Below, in pieces: positions 37,663 through 51,800 of a stretch of DNA of 64,000 bases. The notes below the pieces were generated by a model. It did not search any database and had not been told where the DNA came from. It worked only from the letters and a program-made list of their open reading frames with translations. The stretch comes from Parelaphostrongylus tenuis. Lineage: Eukaryota > Nematoda > Chromadorea > Rhabditida > Metastrongylidae. Positions within the stretch are counted from its first letter, which is position 1. Each line of letters begins with the position of its first letter. Where the stretch lies: positions 22,586 through 86,585 of the forward strand of contig JAHQIW010000473.1 of NCBI GenBank assembly GCA_019055375.1, given 5' to 3'. Both the position numbers and the translations under genes were made by a program.

Positions 37663-38317
37663 CTATAGAAAGTGTAGTCAGAGGAACAGTTCCAGGACCT
37701 AACAAATTACCGCCGACATTCTTAGAGTTCGCGCAGCCACAATCTATGTGTACTTCGTTTATAACATATGACACCATACCTCGAAGAAGAAAGTTTCTAG
37801 AGCGGTAGCTGATTCCGCTAATAGTCTTCCTATCCGAGAAAGTGACCGAAGAAATGTTGTAACTACCATTAATCATGCATGTTGAATGCACCCTGCAAAC
37901 CATCCTCGAAGATTATTTTTGGCACATCTAAGATTGAATTGGGTGCACCCAGCTGGCACATGAAATTCGGACAGGGATTGTGCTACATGGACAACATCGA
38001 AGCCGCGTCGGTCATTAGAATCTGTCGTGAATAACACATTCTCTTTGTCCTAAAAATTATCGACAATGAGGAAACGTTTGGCAATGCATAAGCGAATGCA
38101 TTCCATCAGTGCTCGTGGATGAAAGTGTAGATTCGTTCTCTATACGAACACTGGTTATCTATTATGGAAACTTCAGCAGAAAAGTACAGCTTTACATCAA
38201 CCCATCACTTTAACCCATTGATAAAGGGCTCCGGCAAAGTGACACTACATCGCCAAAGCTGTTCACTGCCTGCCTAGCAGTGGATAATGAAGTCACTTGA
38301 ATGGGGTAAAAGCGATA

Positions 38318-38432
38318 TGTATATATATACATATATATACATGTATATATTTACATATATATGTATGTATGTATGTATATATATATACGCATGTATATAT
38401 ATGTTTTATATGCACATATATACATATATATT
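38318..38432. repeat. TA/TGTA microsatellite
   Basis: Dense tatata, tacata and tgtatgtatgta units; translation products are artefacts. Confidence 0.85.
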
Positions 38433-38574
38433 ATTAATGGATCATTTTTATCAACCTTCAATTTGTGGATGACAAAGTTATCTTTTCGAGGAGTAGAATA
38501 ACTTTCATTTAGCTTCATTTTGCTTCTCAACGAAGCCAGCAACTTAACAGCAAAACCAAAGCTCTATGCTCACC

Positions 38575-39740
38575 TTTTCGATTTAACAGTTCCCTCAGCG
38601 CTCTATCATGCAGTAGAGACGTGGGCTAATACGTCATTAACGTAAAGAAGACTGTGTACCACCCATAGAGGACTTAAACGAGAAACTTCAAAATATTATC
38701 AGCACTCGCATCGTACAACGGTTTACGCAGCTCAAATCAAGAGTTATCTCATCTGCAGCATCTAAGAGTATGTAAATCGAAGAGGAACTCTGGTGGGCGC
38801 TCATACAATAAGAAGAGAACGACAGATGTACGAAAAAACATTGGATTGGACTTGATGGCAATGCAGGCGCCCCCTTGGACAACCTCAAAACTATAACCGG
38901 ACATATCGTGGCTAAAGTCAACCATCTGCATTCGTAAATAACAAGTTCAGGATTACAAAGTAGGTCATACATACGCCACCATTCTCGGAACAAACCACAA
39001 CTATAGACGACGGTTGCGCGGGACAGAAACGAATGGAAAGTGTGCTAGGGACCGTGTTTGCAGTAAGCACCGGCCATTCAAACAAGTCAGTAACGTATCG
39101 GTCGAAATCATCGATGGCGACGGAACAGTTAATAACACCTATGAATGATGTAAGCATTTTTAGGAAGGCGCCACTTGGAAATCGGGTACGGATACCTAGT
39201 GCATATGAAAATTTGACAACGACAGCGGTTCAACGTTTCTAATTAGGCGAATTTATGCCATTTTTTACGTCTCGCGAGATCGGAAATATGATACGATGAG
39301 CAACTTGGCTTCACAATTGAGAGGAAGAAAGGATGTACTCCAGCAGCTTTTGGAGCATCGCGGATGCGGTGAAGAAAACAGATAAACCAAACTTCACGCT
39401 TACAGTTCGACTCCACGGTCCTCTCCTACCTTGGGGAATACGTTGAAAATCCGGTAACCACAGAAATAGTATGAAAAACTCAATATTGTCGAAGATACGG
39501 CCGAAAGGTTGATGCCAGGGGCATCCTGTACATATAAGAAATAATTTGAGATCTCGATCTATGATAATGATGAAAATCAAGAGCACTGTTCTACTCGCCA
39601 ACTTTCAAAAAATCTGGTCGGGCAATTACATATGCATGATGAGTCTGGACGACAACCGATGGCCAAGAGCCGTTGTCCAGGTTTCTCGGGTTGTGAACAG
39701 GACATCACTGCCCAAGAGATCACTATTTTTCTGACACCTC
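38575..39740 (+). mobile_element. RTE-type retrotransposon 3' remnants, probably two pieces
   Basis: At 38580-38690 the plus strand reads TVPSALYHAVETWANTSLT then LCTTHRGLKRETS, matching the RTE C-terminal region. At 39340-39720 a second C-terminal piece reads AFGSIADAVKKTDKPNF, then LRSRS and MMSLDDNRWPRAVVQ. Both match the same part of RTE proteins, so two different copies are juxtaposed. The sequence between them (38700-39240) is open in several frames on both strands and unassigned. Confidence 0.65.
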
Positions 39741-42700
39741 TAGAAGAAATATCATATGATCAGTGAATTTCTGAGGCAAGAATTTTTTTCATTATAATGT
39801 TCTTGTTGCTAATTATACCTCTCCACCACTTTCTTCCATTTTTTTACAACTTTTTCTACTTATTTATTGGATTCGTCCACGCACTGAATGGTCACACTTC
39901 GCTTGGACGAATGAAAGAGGAAGGTTGGTTGGGTCCAGACTTTTTTGAGGAGATTGATAAAAATTACCTTGTAGTCACTAACCTTTACTCGATTCAGCAT
40001 GAATTCATAGTCGAACTGAGATGTGAATTTCAATGATGTTGGCAAAATAAAAAAATTCTTGGTCGACCAACTATAAAGTGTTAGTAAGTGGTAAGGTATT
40101 TCCTTATCTCCCTAACAGAAAGTGAGCAAGTTTCACCTCATCGGCTCCTTCAACTTCTCTCTTCGGGATGTGCGACTCTATGAACAGTATAGGAAGCGCC
40201 TTTTTTTGGCGGATGAAATGCTAATTTACGTGCAATGGATTCTGGAATTGGTGGACAACCGATGTAACAGCACAAACCACACATCTGAAGGATAAACCCG
40301 ACTGCCATAAATTACATGTTTTGTTAACGTGATTCGACATGATGTAAACCTTTAGAAGTGCTGTAAAAATTGTGATGAAGTTTGCCTGTGGTAGTTGAGT
40401 TGAAGATACAGTTTCAGGAGGTGGTTCTGCGCTTTCCTAAAGATGTCAAGCTGGTTTCTTTGACAGAATCAAGTTTTACAAAAAAATGAAGACCACAATT
40501 ATGTTACTATTCACTGAACAAAAGTCCAGCAGAATACCTTATGGTGAGCAGTCTTGTCTCTTGTATCAATGTAATAGCAGCACTGTTGAATATTCATTAA
40601 AATTTCTTCGTTCGTTCTGAGTTCATGCTTGGGCAAAGTTCATGCACTGATCAGTTTTTAAGAGATGTGTCTACTTTCTTCTTAATTTTTTAGCTTTGCT
40701 TAAGGTGACTGATGCAAATCCTGTTTTTGCAATGACTCACAGTGGCCTACCACTGTATAAGGTCAGTGCTGCTATTCTTTCAGACAAATCCGGTACTAAT
40801 TTGTCGAGCTCCAAGGGATGGAAGTTCTAGTGAATCTTGATCGAAAGATTCAGTCATCGATAATTGATGAATAGATCTTGAGTGTTGTAACACATCTCTG
40901 ACTACTACATCACAAACGGTCCTTTCAGGTTACCTATCTTTATGGACCATGACTTGGCAATAAAATTTTGCTAAGAAATTAAGTGTGAAGAAGAACACGC
41001 ACCTCTTCGATAGGACTTGTTCTGAACATTTCTTAGCAACACTTCTTACGAGGACGTCACCATGAAAATAAACAACACCGCTAAGGGTTTACAAATGCAT
41101 TTAATGATATATGTATATTATATATATCATTTGCTCGCTTATCATATAAATTATCGAGTAGATAATATAAAATTCTTTCTACTTATCACAACACTCCAAC
41201 GTGTTACTGCTATTGTCATAGTTTATCCTTCTGGACAATAGTTTAAAAGTATAGTAATTGGCGTCAATACGACATTTCTATTCAAAATCAATCAAACACT
41301 ATTTGATTTTTTGTATTCTCTGGCTAGATATATCATCTGCCGCTTTAATTCAACCAAGTGACTCAAACCTGATTAATAAGATCTTTATAGAGATGAAAAT
41401 GGCAACTTCAATTACACCCAGTCTTCTGGCAGTGCTTCTGCAAAATTCATCACCTAAACCAAAAATGCTGTGCACAATTCCATTCTTTAGACTAAAACCG
41501 AACAAACATTCCAGAATCTGTTGGCGAACTGCCTTTTTGTACAAAGTTTGCTGTTGATTCTGCTTTTGAATCAAACTTATTTTTTGTCGCTTCCCTTTAA
41601 AATGAGAAAAAAGCAGAGCATTGAATTTGTGTGAGTTGGATCACAGTAAGCTGTAACGATAAGTGCTAAGCACAACTTTTTCATCACTATTATTAGTTTA
41701 GCGCTACTTCATAAGGAATAAATGTGTCTATATCACATTTCTTTTATTCATCGTCAAGTGATACAACAAAGCATCCATTAATGTCCGTTCAGTACTACTC
41801 TGTGCAAGAGAACTGCTCAGCTGGTCTTGCTTGTTCTAGAAGTTTGAAAAGTATCATATTCATCACTTGGAATCTTTGTGAAAAGTCAAACAGATGGTCG
41901 GTAGTGTTCCTAGCGCTGCACATGTCGTGGATCTAAGTCGCTAACTGCTTATGTTCAGCCGGTTGTATTAGGATCTATCACATTTGTGCCCCACCTCGAT
42001 GACTTCACGCATGCATAGCATACCCGATTTCTAATATTCGGTATGAGTCAGCTGTGCGAACCGCAAACTCACCGATCCGTCTTAATTTCTGCCCTCAGTA
42101 GCTCTGAGCGAGTTTCCGCCTCAGCATAACATCGATTTCCAAAGCGTACTTCAATGTTCAACGAATTGGAGTCGAAGGAGTAGGCGTGTAGCAGTCGTTT
42201 TTATATTCTTCCATCTGCATACCTCTAAGATAATTTTTTCATCACATGGTTCGTAACACATGTTGCTGAGTTTACTGGGAAATTCTTACCAGCACAATTT
42301 GTACGGAAACTGAAGAAATCTATTTATCTATCATTTATCATTCTATCTATCCTCAGCATCGTCTCTCCTTTGATCTATCCGTAGACCGATAGTTTAAACA
42401 CACCTAATTGGCTAAACTAACAAAGGCTATGATTCCTCAATTTCCTCGCATAAACAAGAGCCATAGCGTTCATCCAATTTGGATCTACACGATAATGTCA
42501 CTAATTGATCACGAATTGAATGCTAAGCACTTGACTGTTACGGAATAAATCGTTTCCTTCACCACTCGTTGGCAGCCTGACTTGGTTTTGTCGGCCTGTT
42601 TGTGTTCGTACTTTTGAGTATAAGCACCTTCAAAACCAGTTTCAAACTAATCTTCAATTGTGATTGCATTGTACTCCCACGAACATCTGCGAAAAAATAA

Positions 42701-42870
42701 ACATTCATTCATATTCGAACATCACGAAACGAGCATGGAAAAGGCACGTGGCACAAAAACTGAAGATGAGAAGATGTATACCGAAAAACTGAATTTAAAT
42801 TTTCAAGGAATCACATGGACGAATACCACTACAGTTTACTGAGTGATTGGAAGCGTAGTACTCAATCACG
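39741..42870. other. No recognised gene
   Basis: Only short open stretches and a small TA tract (about 41100-41140). This is the 3' flank of the coiled-coil gene. Confidence 0.4.
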
Positions 42871-45800
42871 CTACAAGTGAAGAGCCGCGGTATGGTTTTC
42901 AGCTCTCAACTGGGCTTTATATGCGAGATCTTCCAGATGTTGTTTCAATTCTTCTCTCGACTTTTGAAGCTCTGCTGCTCTGAAACTATCAAAATATTAC
43001 ATGATAGCAGTTTTGACATGTTTTGCTTCCAATTGGCAAATGATACACTCATTTCGTCTTTACTTTGGAAAAAGGGGTGAAGTCATCAATGAGCAAAACA
43101 TTCTGTATTCCTTCGGTTTAACCCATTCTGCACCGATCAGTCACACTAGGCAGACTTCACAGGCTGATTTCAGATCACGGTTGGCGAATGTATCGAATTA
43201 TGCAAACATTCTTGAAAGGGCAAGGCACGCTACGGGCAGCATAGAGTCCATTTGGTACGGGATTGGTTGAACATTTCGCTGTTTTCCTTTCTGAAATCGG
43301 CTCACATAGACAACTAAAACGAGGGCGAAAGAGAATGAAAGGTAGCATGATGCAAGAACACGATAAATGAACAGCATTATAAGGATACATTTATAGTGTC
43401 AGAATGTCGGAATATTTCCACTTTTCCATAGAGAGAAGAAGTTGTTCATGACTAATACCGCTTTCTGTAAAGGTTGAAACATAATTGGCAGCGCAAAAAA
43501 TAAAGCCCCTTTGCAATTTTATAAGAGAAGATAAGCTGTAACGCGTTTTCATACAAAATCGTAAAGGCGTCTCACTAAGGAGTCGTCAGCGAAGAGCAAT
43601 GGCAACACTGCAATATAACGGCACATTGTCCTGCACCTTTGAACAACCTATGAACTGATAATTCGACAGAAACACTCTGCAGTGGTAGGTGTTCTAATAA
43701 ATTGATAGAAATAAGATATTCGAGTGGTGACAAACTTCTGTCCAGGACGAAGTACTCTCAACGACCTCCAGGAGAAAAGAAGAAGGAAAAGCAACATAAC
43801 GGCTCAGGAACCTCAACTGAAATACCAACTTGGCGCCTATTTCATTGTTGACGAGTTAGTATAACAGCTCAGCGTAATATTAAGTTTTCAGCAATGGCAC
43901 TGATCACCTGCACACTGTTCCCTCGATAGTTTTCTTATTCGCCAGATGGTGTACTTGAGGGTCCAGCGGCGGTGTCAGGGGGGCGGGGGATTATGTTGTG
44001 AGAAAGTTACTAGGGACAAATGAATTCAGCGTTTATGCTCCAAAGCCCAGCAGCTTGACAGTATGTTCCAACAGAGCCCAGCGACCTGCCCGTAACTGTC
44101 CTCTCTGAAAACAGTGCAAAGCGGGTAATTCACCAAGAGCACATTGCTCTTCGTATGGAACGGTTGAATTTATGATACGATAGTAATATAATGCCATTTG
44201 TCCTTTACTACGTTTCCTTCAACTGTTAGTATTCTAGCCTATTCATCGACAAAGCCCAATGTCGCGGGTGCATCATATGTCCAAGAAATCAATCGAGTAT
44301 GGCTTGTTCCATAAAATGTTAGACTACCTCGGGGCTTCTCCGTTCCCCTGAGTTACGGTGATACGCTGTTACATTCTCCTTCAATTCTACTACAAATGGA
44401 ATTATGATTGAAAATCTGCTTAGTTCAATGAATATTCAAAAGAATCACTAGACCTGCGTGAGCTCTCGGTGGCATCACGAGTGACAGCGGCAAGAACGTC
44501 TTGCAAATCCACCAACTGCTTCTTCATCGATCCGCATTCTGCTTCGAGTTCCTTGCGCTGGAATTGAAAACAACATATATGATAAACAGTTTTTAACCAT
44601 GTCATATGGTCTTTTCATGGGCAATTTATAGGGTCCAATGCACGTGTTTCGGCCTCGACAGCCCCATCATTTGGGCAGTATCACTTATCTTGGCAAATTT
44701 TCTCACGGGGTTCCCATTCCCTTACATGGAGTGGGCGACGACGTACAATTTATGTGTGCGCAAAGTAAAATAAATAACTAGATCGGCAGTAATGTACACT
44801 CGATTGCTCTTGGCTTGGCATTTATTTAATATCTATCTTGGAGAGTAATACTCCATGTATGTAATGGGGAATCCCTCGAGGATTGGCTAAAATGAAGGGT
44901 AGCGCCCAACTGACGAGACTGTCAAGGCCGAAACACGTGTATTGGGGTTTATGAGTTGTCCATAAAAGACCAAATGACATGTTGGGTTAGAAAAATAATT
45001 ATCATATATAATGAAATTTGAGCGTTGTCTTAAGAGAACACTCGAAACACAGGTATGAATATCATACATTCGCTTATTTGAAATTATGTTTGTATTCGTT
45101 GCAGATGAAAACCTTACTGAGTTATATAGAAAAAGAAAAGAAATCATCAAACTCAATCGCTATATTAGCGTTTGATTCACCGCCTCTTCCCATTCGTGTT
45201 TCTCCTTTTGTAATCGCATCTTCCATTTTTCATCCAACTTTTGCAACTCGCTTTCAAAATTCGATGAATGCTGCTCTAGTTCGGCGTTTCTGAGAAAAGT
45301 AAGCATGATATATTCTAATCGAATTCAAAAAATCCCTAGGGAATTTAGCCTTACAGCCAATAAGTTTTCAACATTTTGGTTAAACGACGGAATTCGGGAC
45401 GGAATTATTATGATAACACTGAAGCAGAAGACGACAAAAAAGCGGTGGAAGAACCTCTGGTCATGTTGAGGATGGGCTCTCGTCAAAACGAATTACGTCA
45501 GCATCACAAATTACCGCACACTTATTAGATTTTCTAGTTCATTATATTTACATAATTGTCAGCAGTACCTCTGAAGAAGCCTTGTGTTTTCTTGAATGAC
45601 GGTCGTTTGAAGGTCATTCAATTCATCGAATCGGCACTGAACCTCATGAGCAACTGCCTTCGCGCGAGCCGCTTCTGCTTGATGGCGTCTAGCACTGTCC
45701 TTTGCGTTTAGATAAGCCATTACGCCATCGGCATTCTGAAAATATGTTATTTAGATAAAACCAGTCAATTTAATGATAAAATTATTTGAGAAATGTTGGC

Positions 45801-48800
45801 AGCTCTCTAATTTAGTCTCTACATCGCTTTGTGGCATGTGGACGTTGATGAGAGAATAGCAGAAGGCAAAAGTTTTGCTTTAACCAAAGTCAGTTGAACT
45901 TTATAGTGCACTGCGAGAACAAAATAAACCAAAATTAGTTTGGCATGCTCGCAAAGGCGCCATGCCTCAAGATTTATAAACTGTTAGTAAAAAAAAACTG
46001 AAAATTTCACCGGAAAAAACCATTAGAACTTGGAAGGCTGTTCAAAAGTGGCGAATCGTTCAAGAATTCTCTGACCCACATTGATATCAATAGCATTCGC
46101 CAGTGGTCGTAATGAAGCGAGTTCATTAGTTAGCAGATCACGAGAAATGATAGCCATTTGCAGTTGTTCGGAAATTTCTGCACAATTCTCCGTCACTTTG
46201 TCGTATTTATGTGCCATCGATAAACTTCTGAAATGATAGTTACTACACGAGTGACTCAGTAAGCTCTATTCAAGCTGACGTACTCGGCGACTTAGCTGTT
46301 ACTGCTTATTTTGGAAACTTCCATGATAGACTTCAATCTGGGTTTCGTGATCACCAATCAACTCTTTCTTTCGATTGAGAGAACTAGGTAACATCTCACT
46401 TTTCTCTAGCTTCCCGTAATTCTTCACGAAGTCGACAGTTCTGCACCTCAGACTCTTCCCGAATCCTCGTAAGTTCTGCATCCTTATCGCGCAAGTTCGA
46501 CGTCAGTTCTGCTACCTATAATGTCATTCGAGTATTGTCTCAAAAATAAGGGACGACTGTGATAAGTATGGCTCGCTCACTGAAGTCTTAAACATGTGTG
46601 AATTGAAACACTATGCTTTTTTTGTTGAATCACCGAGTAATTAGGTTATTCAAGCTCTACACGAATTTTCTTCATAGAGGGATCTCTACTTGGTTAGTCG
46701 CAAAGGTACGTGATACGTCCTTAGACGGTGGACATGGAAATGAATCGTCAACTAAAAACAAGTATATACTACCCTGAGACTCAGGCAAATCATAGCGATG
46801 AAGTTCCTGTTTTTGTTACCCAAATTGCTACTAATACTTCTGTTGCTACGAGGCAAATCGGAGGACATCTCTGTAATCAAATAACCGGGAGATACATGGC
46901 AGGTGGTTAGGAGTCACCTCCAGTACATATGCTCCTCCCTGTCTCTTCGGAAAAGACTAGCGAGCTTCTCGTACGTACTCAGCTTCCCGTGTTCAGAACA
47001 CAGCAAGCTTTATGCTGGGAATATATAGAAGGCTTAACATAAAGCATAGAATGGCCCCCTTTCCTGACTTCATGAGAGTCCAGATCCGAAAGCGTTGGGA
47101 AGGAGTCTGATTCACAGTTAACTAAGGTAATGATCTGCACCTATAATGCACGTATACTTGGTACGAGTCATGTTGGGAGAGCCTGATAATGCGGGCAAGA
47201 AGAATAAGGTTCGACGTCATCGATTAAGTTGAGAAAGGAAGACGGGATCCATTTCAGGCTCTTATACCACCGGAAAGGAACATGTAGTAGAGAGGTGGAC
47301 TCAACGGCATTGGTTTCTTGGAAAAACGATTTTAACCATGGACGAACGTATACCAGAAATATCGAAGAACACGGATGGAACAATTACGGTTGAGACAGCC
47401 GTAGATTAACTACCAACTTTGACCATCTTCGTTATATGCGTACCGAGATCAAGCTATGACTAGAGCAAAAAAAGAGCAATCTTCGTGCACGTGGAAAAGA
47501 AGACCATAATTTCTCCAAAGTTATTAGTCACGATTTTCAATGCTAAGGTTGGAAGAGAAACATATGAAAAATATTACGGTAAAAAACCAAAGATAGAATG
47601 GAATGAATCAGAGTTACCAGCCATCCGTTGAACTATTCATAGTATTCACAAGCTAAGCCGTCCATGGTGAGCATCAATTCCAAAAGCCCCCGCTTCATCG
47701 GTGAACGTGAAAGCTTTACAATTGAAAGAGCCATAACAAAATATGCCATATAATAGATAATTGAAAGTTTTGTTTGTTAAACGTCTCTTTTGTTCTGGAA
47801 TTTTACACGGAACCAGACCAATAGTCTTCTGCCGTAACATTACATTTTCGCAAAAAGAGCAGTAAGCTGCTAGGTTCAGTCACAAAATCAAGACAATGAT
47901 AAACTGAGATCTATCTAGATCATTAGTGGCTCATATAATAATATATTGTCATTGACAGCATCGACAAAGAATACGATCGATCTATTAACACCTTAAAACT
48001 AGCACTACTGAAGTCGAAATTTCAGAATGTACAAAAAGTTTGTCTCTAGAGAGCACTTCATACTGATAAGCCAAAGTCGACTAGCGTGAGCCGCAGCAAG
48101 GAAAGGTAATGTCTGAACTTGCAAAACGGTGCAAAGAAACTATAAGAGATTTGAGAGAAGAGCACCAGTGATGATCAAAGTTGCAGCAGCTGAATAGAGC
48201 ACTCGCAAAAACCACCGAAGCTTCGCCAATGGCAAGATCAAGATGATTACACTTCGACGCCCTAATCCGACAGTTACACCTTTTAGAAGGGCAGTGGAGA
48301 AAATGATCCACTGTTACTGATTGATCTCTCCAATAGCCATGTTTTCCTACCGTCATATAAATTAAAAGAGCATGAACTTGTCGTTCGCCGATTCCCATTT
48401 TCGAAATCCGTCACAAAATCCGTTGGTGAAAAAGAGAACAACACGTGGTTTAGACAGGATAATATGGGAACACCTGGAAAATTTATCGCCAGTTCTCATC
48501 AATGCACTGGTACTGCTCTCCACTCGTTACCCGTTATTGCAAGGTTTCTTCAATAGAAGACCAATGTTGTTGTTTAAAACAGAAGATCACAATATTGACA
48601 AATATCGTCCAGTTTCTTTCCTTTCTATATTCTACAAATTTTTACTCCAGTCATCATGAATAGGTTTTGATAAAACAATAAAGGACAGACAGCCTTGAGG
48701 TGAAGAAGTGTTTCGAAAGGGTTTCTGTACGATAGACGGCAATCACACAATGAACAAGCGTCATAGAATTTACGAGATAGTACACGCGACCGTTCTGAAT

Positions 48801-51800
48801 CTTTATTAATTTGCAGGCCTCTGATTAAATAGTTATAGAGGAGGTCATAGAAACTCCAAACAGCCAGGTGTTTTCACTCAGCACATGAGAATTAACTGGA
48901 GCTAAAAATTTACTAAGATATCACCATCCTATAACGATATTACTAGACCGTTCCATATATTTTGGCACTAGATCGATCTTTTCTCAATAAGAAAACCCTT
49001 GATAAAAATTTCAAGGACAACTTTGAGGTCTTTTGTGATAACTTCTAGCAAGTTCTGAAACGGCGTACCTTGTCGCCTAGATAGTTTTGTTCATTGCTCA
49101 TCGTTCTTAGCAAGTTCAATTCTTCATCCATGGCATGTAGACGGGCTTCCAATTCGCCACACTGGTCTTGATATTTCTTGATTTCCCTAGCATACAGATG
49201 GACCATTACTTGCTTAGTAAATAATTAATATAAAAGCTTCAGTATTTGGAGCTCATCAGATTGACACGCCGAGCAATTGGTCTTCTTATGCAGTTTGGAA
49301 TAGAGTGAGTGCATATTTGCGTTTATAGAATGACCTGCGGTAGCCAACCAATGTATCGGATCAGTGTGCTTATCCTCTTAAATAAGTCTGACATCCATTT
49401 CTAGACCCCGGGACAGCTAAGCTTAGATGAGCTCGAAGCACGGGATTGAACAAATGATCGATCTGTGTTTTGCAAGGAATTTTTAATCGCTGCATTAAGT
49501 GTATGACTTTATAGGTCAAAAATAAGGCTGAAAGTTCGATGAGGACTGACTGACATTTGAAAGTTAAGAAATGGTTTCTTGATATTTTTTCAACTCTTGA
49601 GGTATACTGTGCTTGAATTATCATAACGATTGAACCACAACTATCGGATGTTGTGCTCAACAATTCATAATATTGTGCAAAACTTTTGTGTCAGACGGGA
49701 CTTGAACCTGCACTTTACCCTATCCGGGGCGCGTGCTCTAACCTGTTGCACTACTGACGAGCGTTTTGTCTGTCAACGGTTTTGGCATCACTAACCGATA
49801 TCGACATCATAACCAGTCACACTAACAGATATTGGGTTTAGATGATAAAATAGGATACTTCTTTCTGGTTGCAGAACGGGCATAAGTTGTGTAACGGGTT
49901 AGAGGACGTGCCCTGATTAGAGTGAAATGCGGTTCGAGTACCGCCTGGCGCAAAGTTTTGCACATCACTCTATATCACTGGGTATATTATAACATTATGC
50001 CACCGCTAAAAGCTGTTGAATAAGGAAGCATTCTATTGTATATTGGTTTCGGATGCCCTGTTTATTGCGGATCGAAAAGTTAAAACAGAGAGCATGGCTT
50101 AAATATTAGAACCCTTAACGACTTCTAGAATATGGTTTTATTCATAATCAACGGAAGCATTAATTAGCACAACCACTTACTTTTCAGCCTTTTGTAATGA
50201 GTCATTGGTTTTTCGAATTTCTCCTCGCTGTTGCTCAATTATCACGTCTTTTCCAGTAGAAATTTTTGCCAAATCGGCAAATTGTTGCTCAATAGGTGAC
50301 AGCTTTTGGTCGCTAATCGGGGATTGTTGCTCTCCATTCTTAAACAGATTCAAGTGGATATTTTATGACAAACATCTACGAAAAGTAATTTTCATCAAGA
50401 AGTGATGATTTTGAACATGAGCAGTGAGGAGATGGTGGATGATAGTATGTCATCATTTGTAGACATCAGATTGTAGACTTAATCAAAATCTTTTGGCCTA
50501 AACGAAATCTACTATACTTTCGCAGGCTAATCGCAGAATCAAACATTGAACTGTGATATCTCTATTATTATTGCTGATCTTGCAAATTAGTTGAATAGGG
50601 CTACTCGCTGTCTCATCAAATCTGTGGCGGACACGCATATATGGATGCTGCTATACGGCGTCAGCAATTTCTTCTTAGCCACCCAACGAAACATTTTGAA
50701 TGATATTAATTTTTTCCTAAATGACTTATCGTTTCATGGCAAATGGTATTCTTGGTGTATTCTCGGTACTCTTGAGTTCTCTGCTGCATTGATTATGTAG
50801 TCAGGATGTTTATTTAAACTCTTCGGTGAACCAAATTGAGAACGTTGTGTCGAAAGCTCAATTTCGATGTCCAGTTGGGAGAAAAGCTCCTCCATGGTGG
50901 AACACATCAAACTACAGTTGACGGGAGCAGCAAAAAATAAGAAGCTCATAACAATATGTAATAGTTTTTGTGTCTACCAGCTGGATGGAACTCAGTGTGC
51001 ACCTCTGGAGCAGTAAAGTGATATGAAAATCAACGCACGACCATTCGAGTCATTCCATGTCTAACGGGATTGCTGGTGATATATCTCCTTGTCCGGAGAG
51101 TCGACTTTCCCTCGAATCTGCATAACTAATCAATAGTGAATTCCCCCATAATCGAAATAACCGAAGGTTGATAGATAAATTTTGTTCGGCTAACGTTTTG
51201 GTACAGCTTGTCTTTACCAGGTCGATGATTCGAGCTGGTACGTGAGGACAAATAATTGTGGACACTCGACTCGAATCATCGGCTCCAAGAAGAGATACAC
51301 TAACGCTATCGCCTGTTAGTTTGGTTGATTAGGATTAACCTGATTTTATTTATACATCCTATGAAATAAAGTGGCAGTATAGTCCATGTCTCTGTTATGC
51401 ATATTGGAAGAAAATGTTGATCTCAGGCTATTCGAATCGAAATGGAGCAATTACAGCAGCCACAGAGTTGCGTCATAACCCCAGTGCTTGAATCATACCT
51501 GAATACTCTTCAATGAATCAACCGCTTCTGTCTTAGCTTTACACTGTGCGGATTTATCTGGAGAAGCCTGAGCATCACGCTTTCGTGTCGAAGTAATTCG
51601 AGGAAGTTCTGAAAAAGAAACTACTAATCTGGCGAAATGAATTATACGTAGCTTACAAGCGTCGAGTAGCCGGCAAGAGTCATCTATGATTTATACTCTA
51701 AGTCTGGTTATTTTTCCGTGCAAACATTTTCGGTGGTATATTTTCTACAGAATTAATCTTATTTGACCCCATATTGCGGTGGTATGATGTTAAAATAAAC

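Noticed and set aside
44420..44453. Stop-codon extension of exon 44454-44557 as the gene end
   Set aside because: A donor (AG|GTCTAG) joins in phase to exon 42871-42979, which continues the coiled coil; read-through to the TAA at 44420 stays possible only as a minor isoform.
49880..49985. A functional tRNA gene
   Set aside because: A and B box-like strings are present but no cloverleaf with an anticodon stem could be folded by eye, and the unit recurs as a SINE head.
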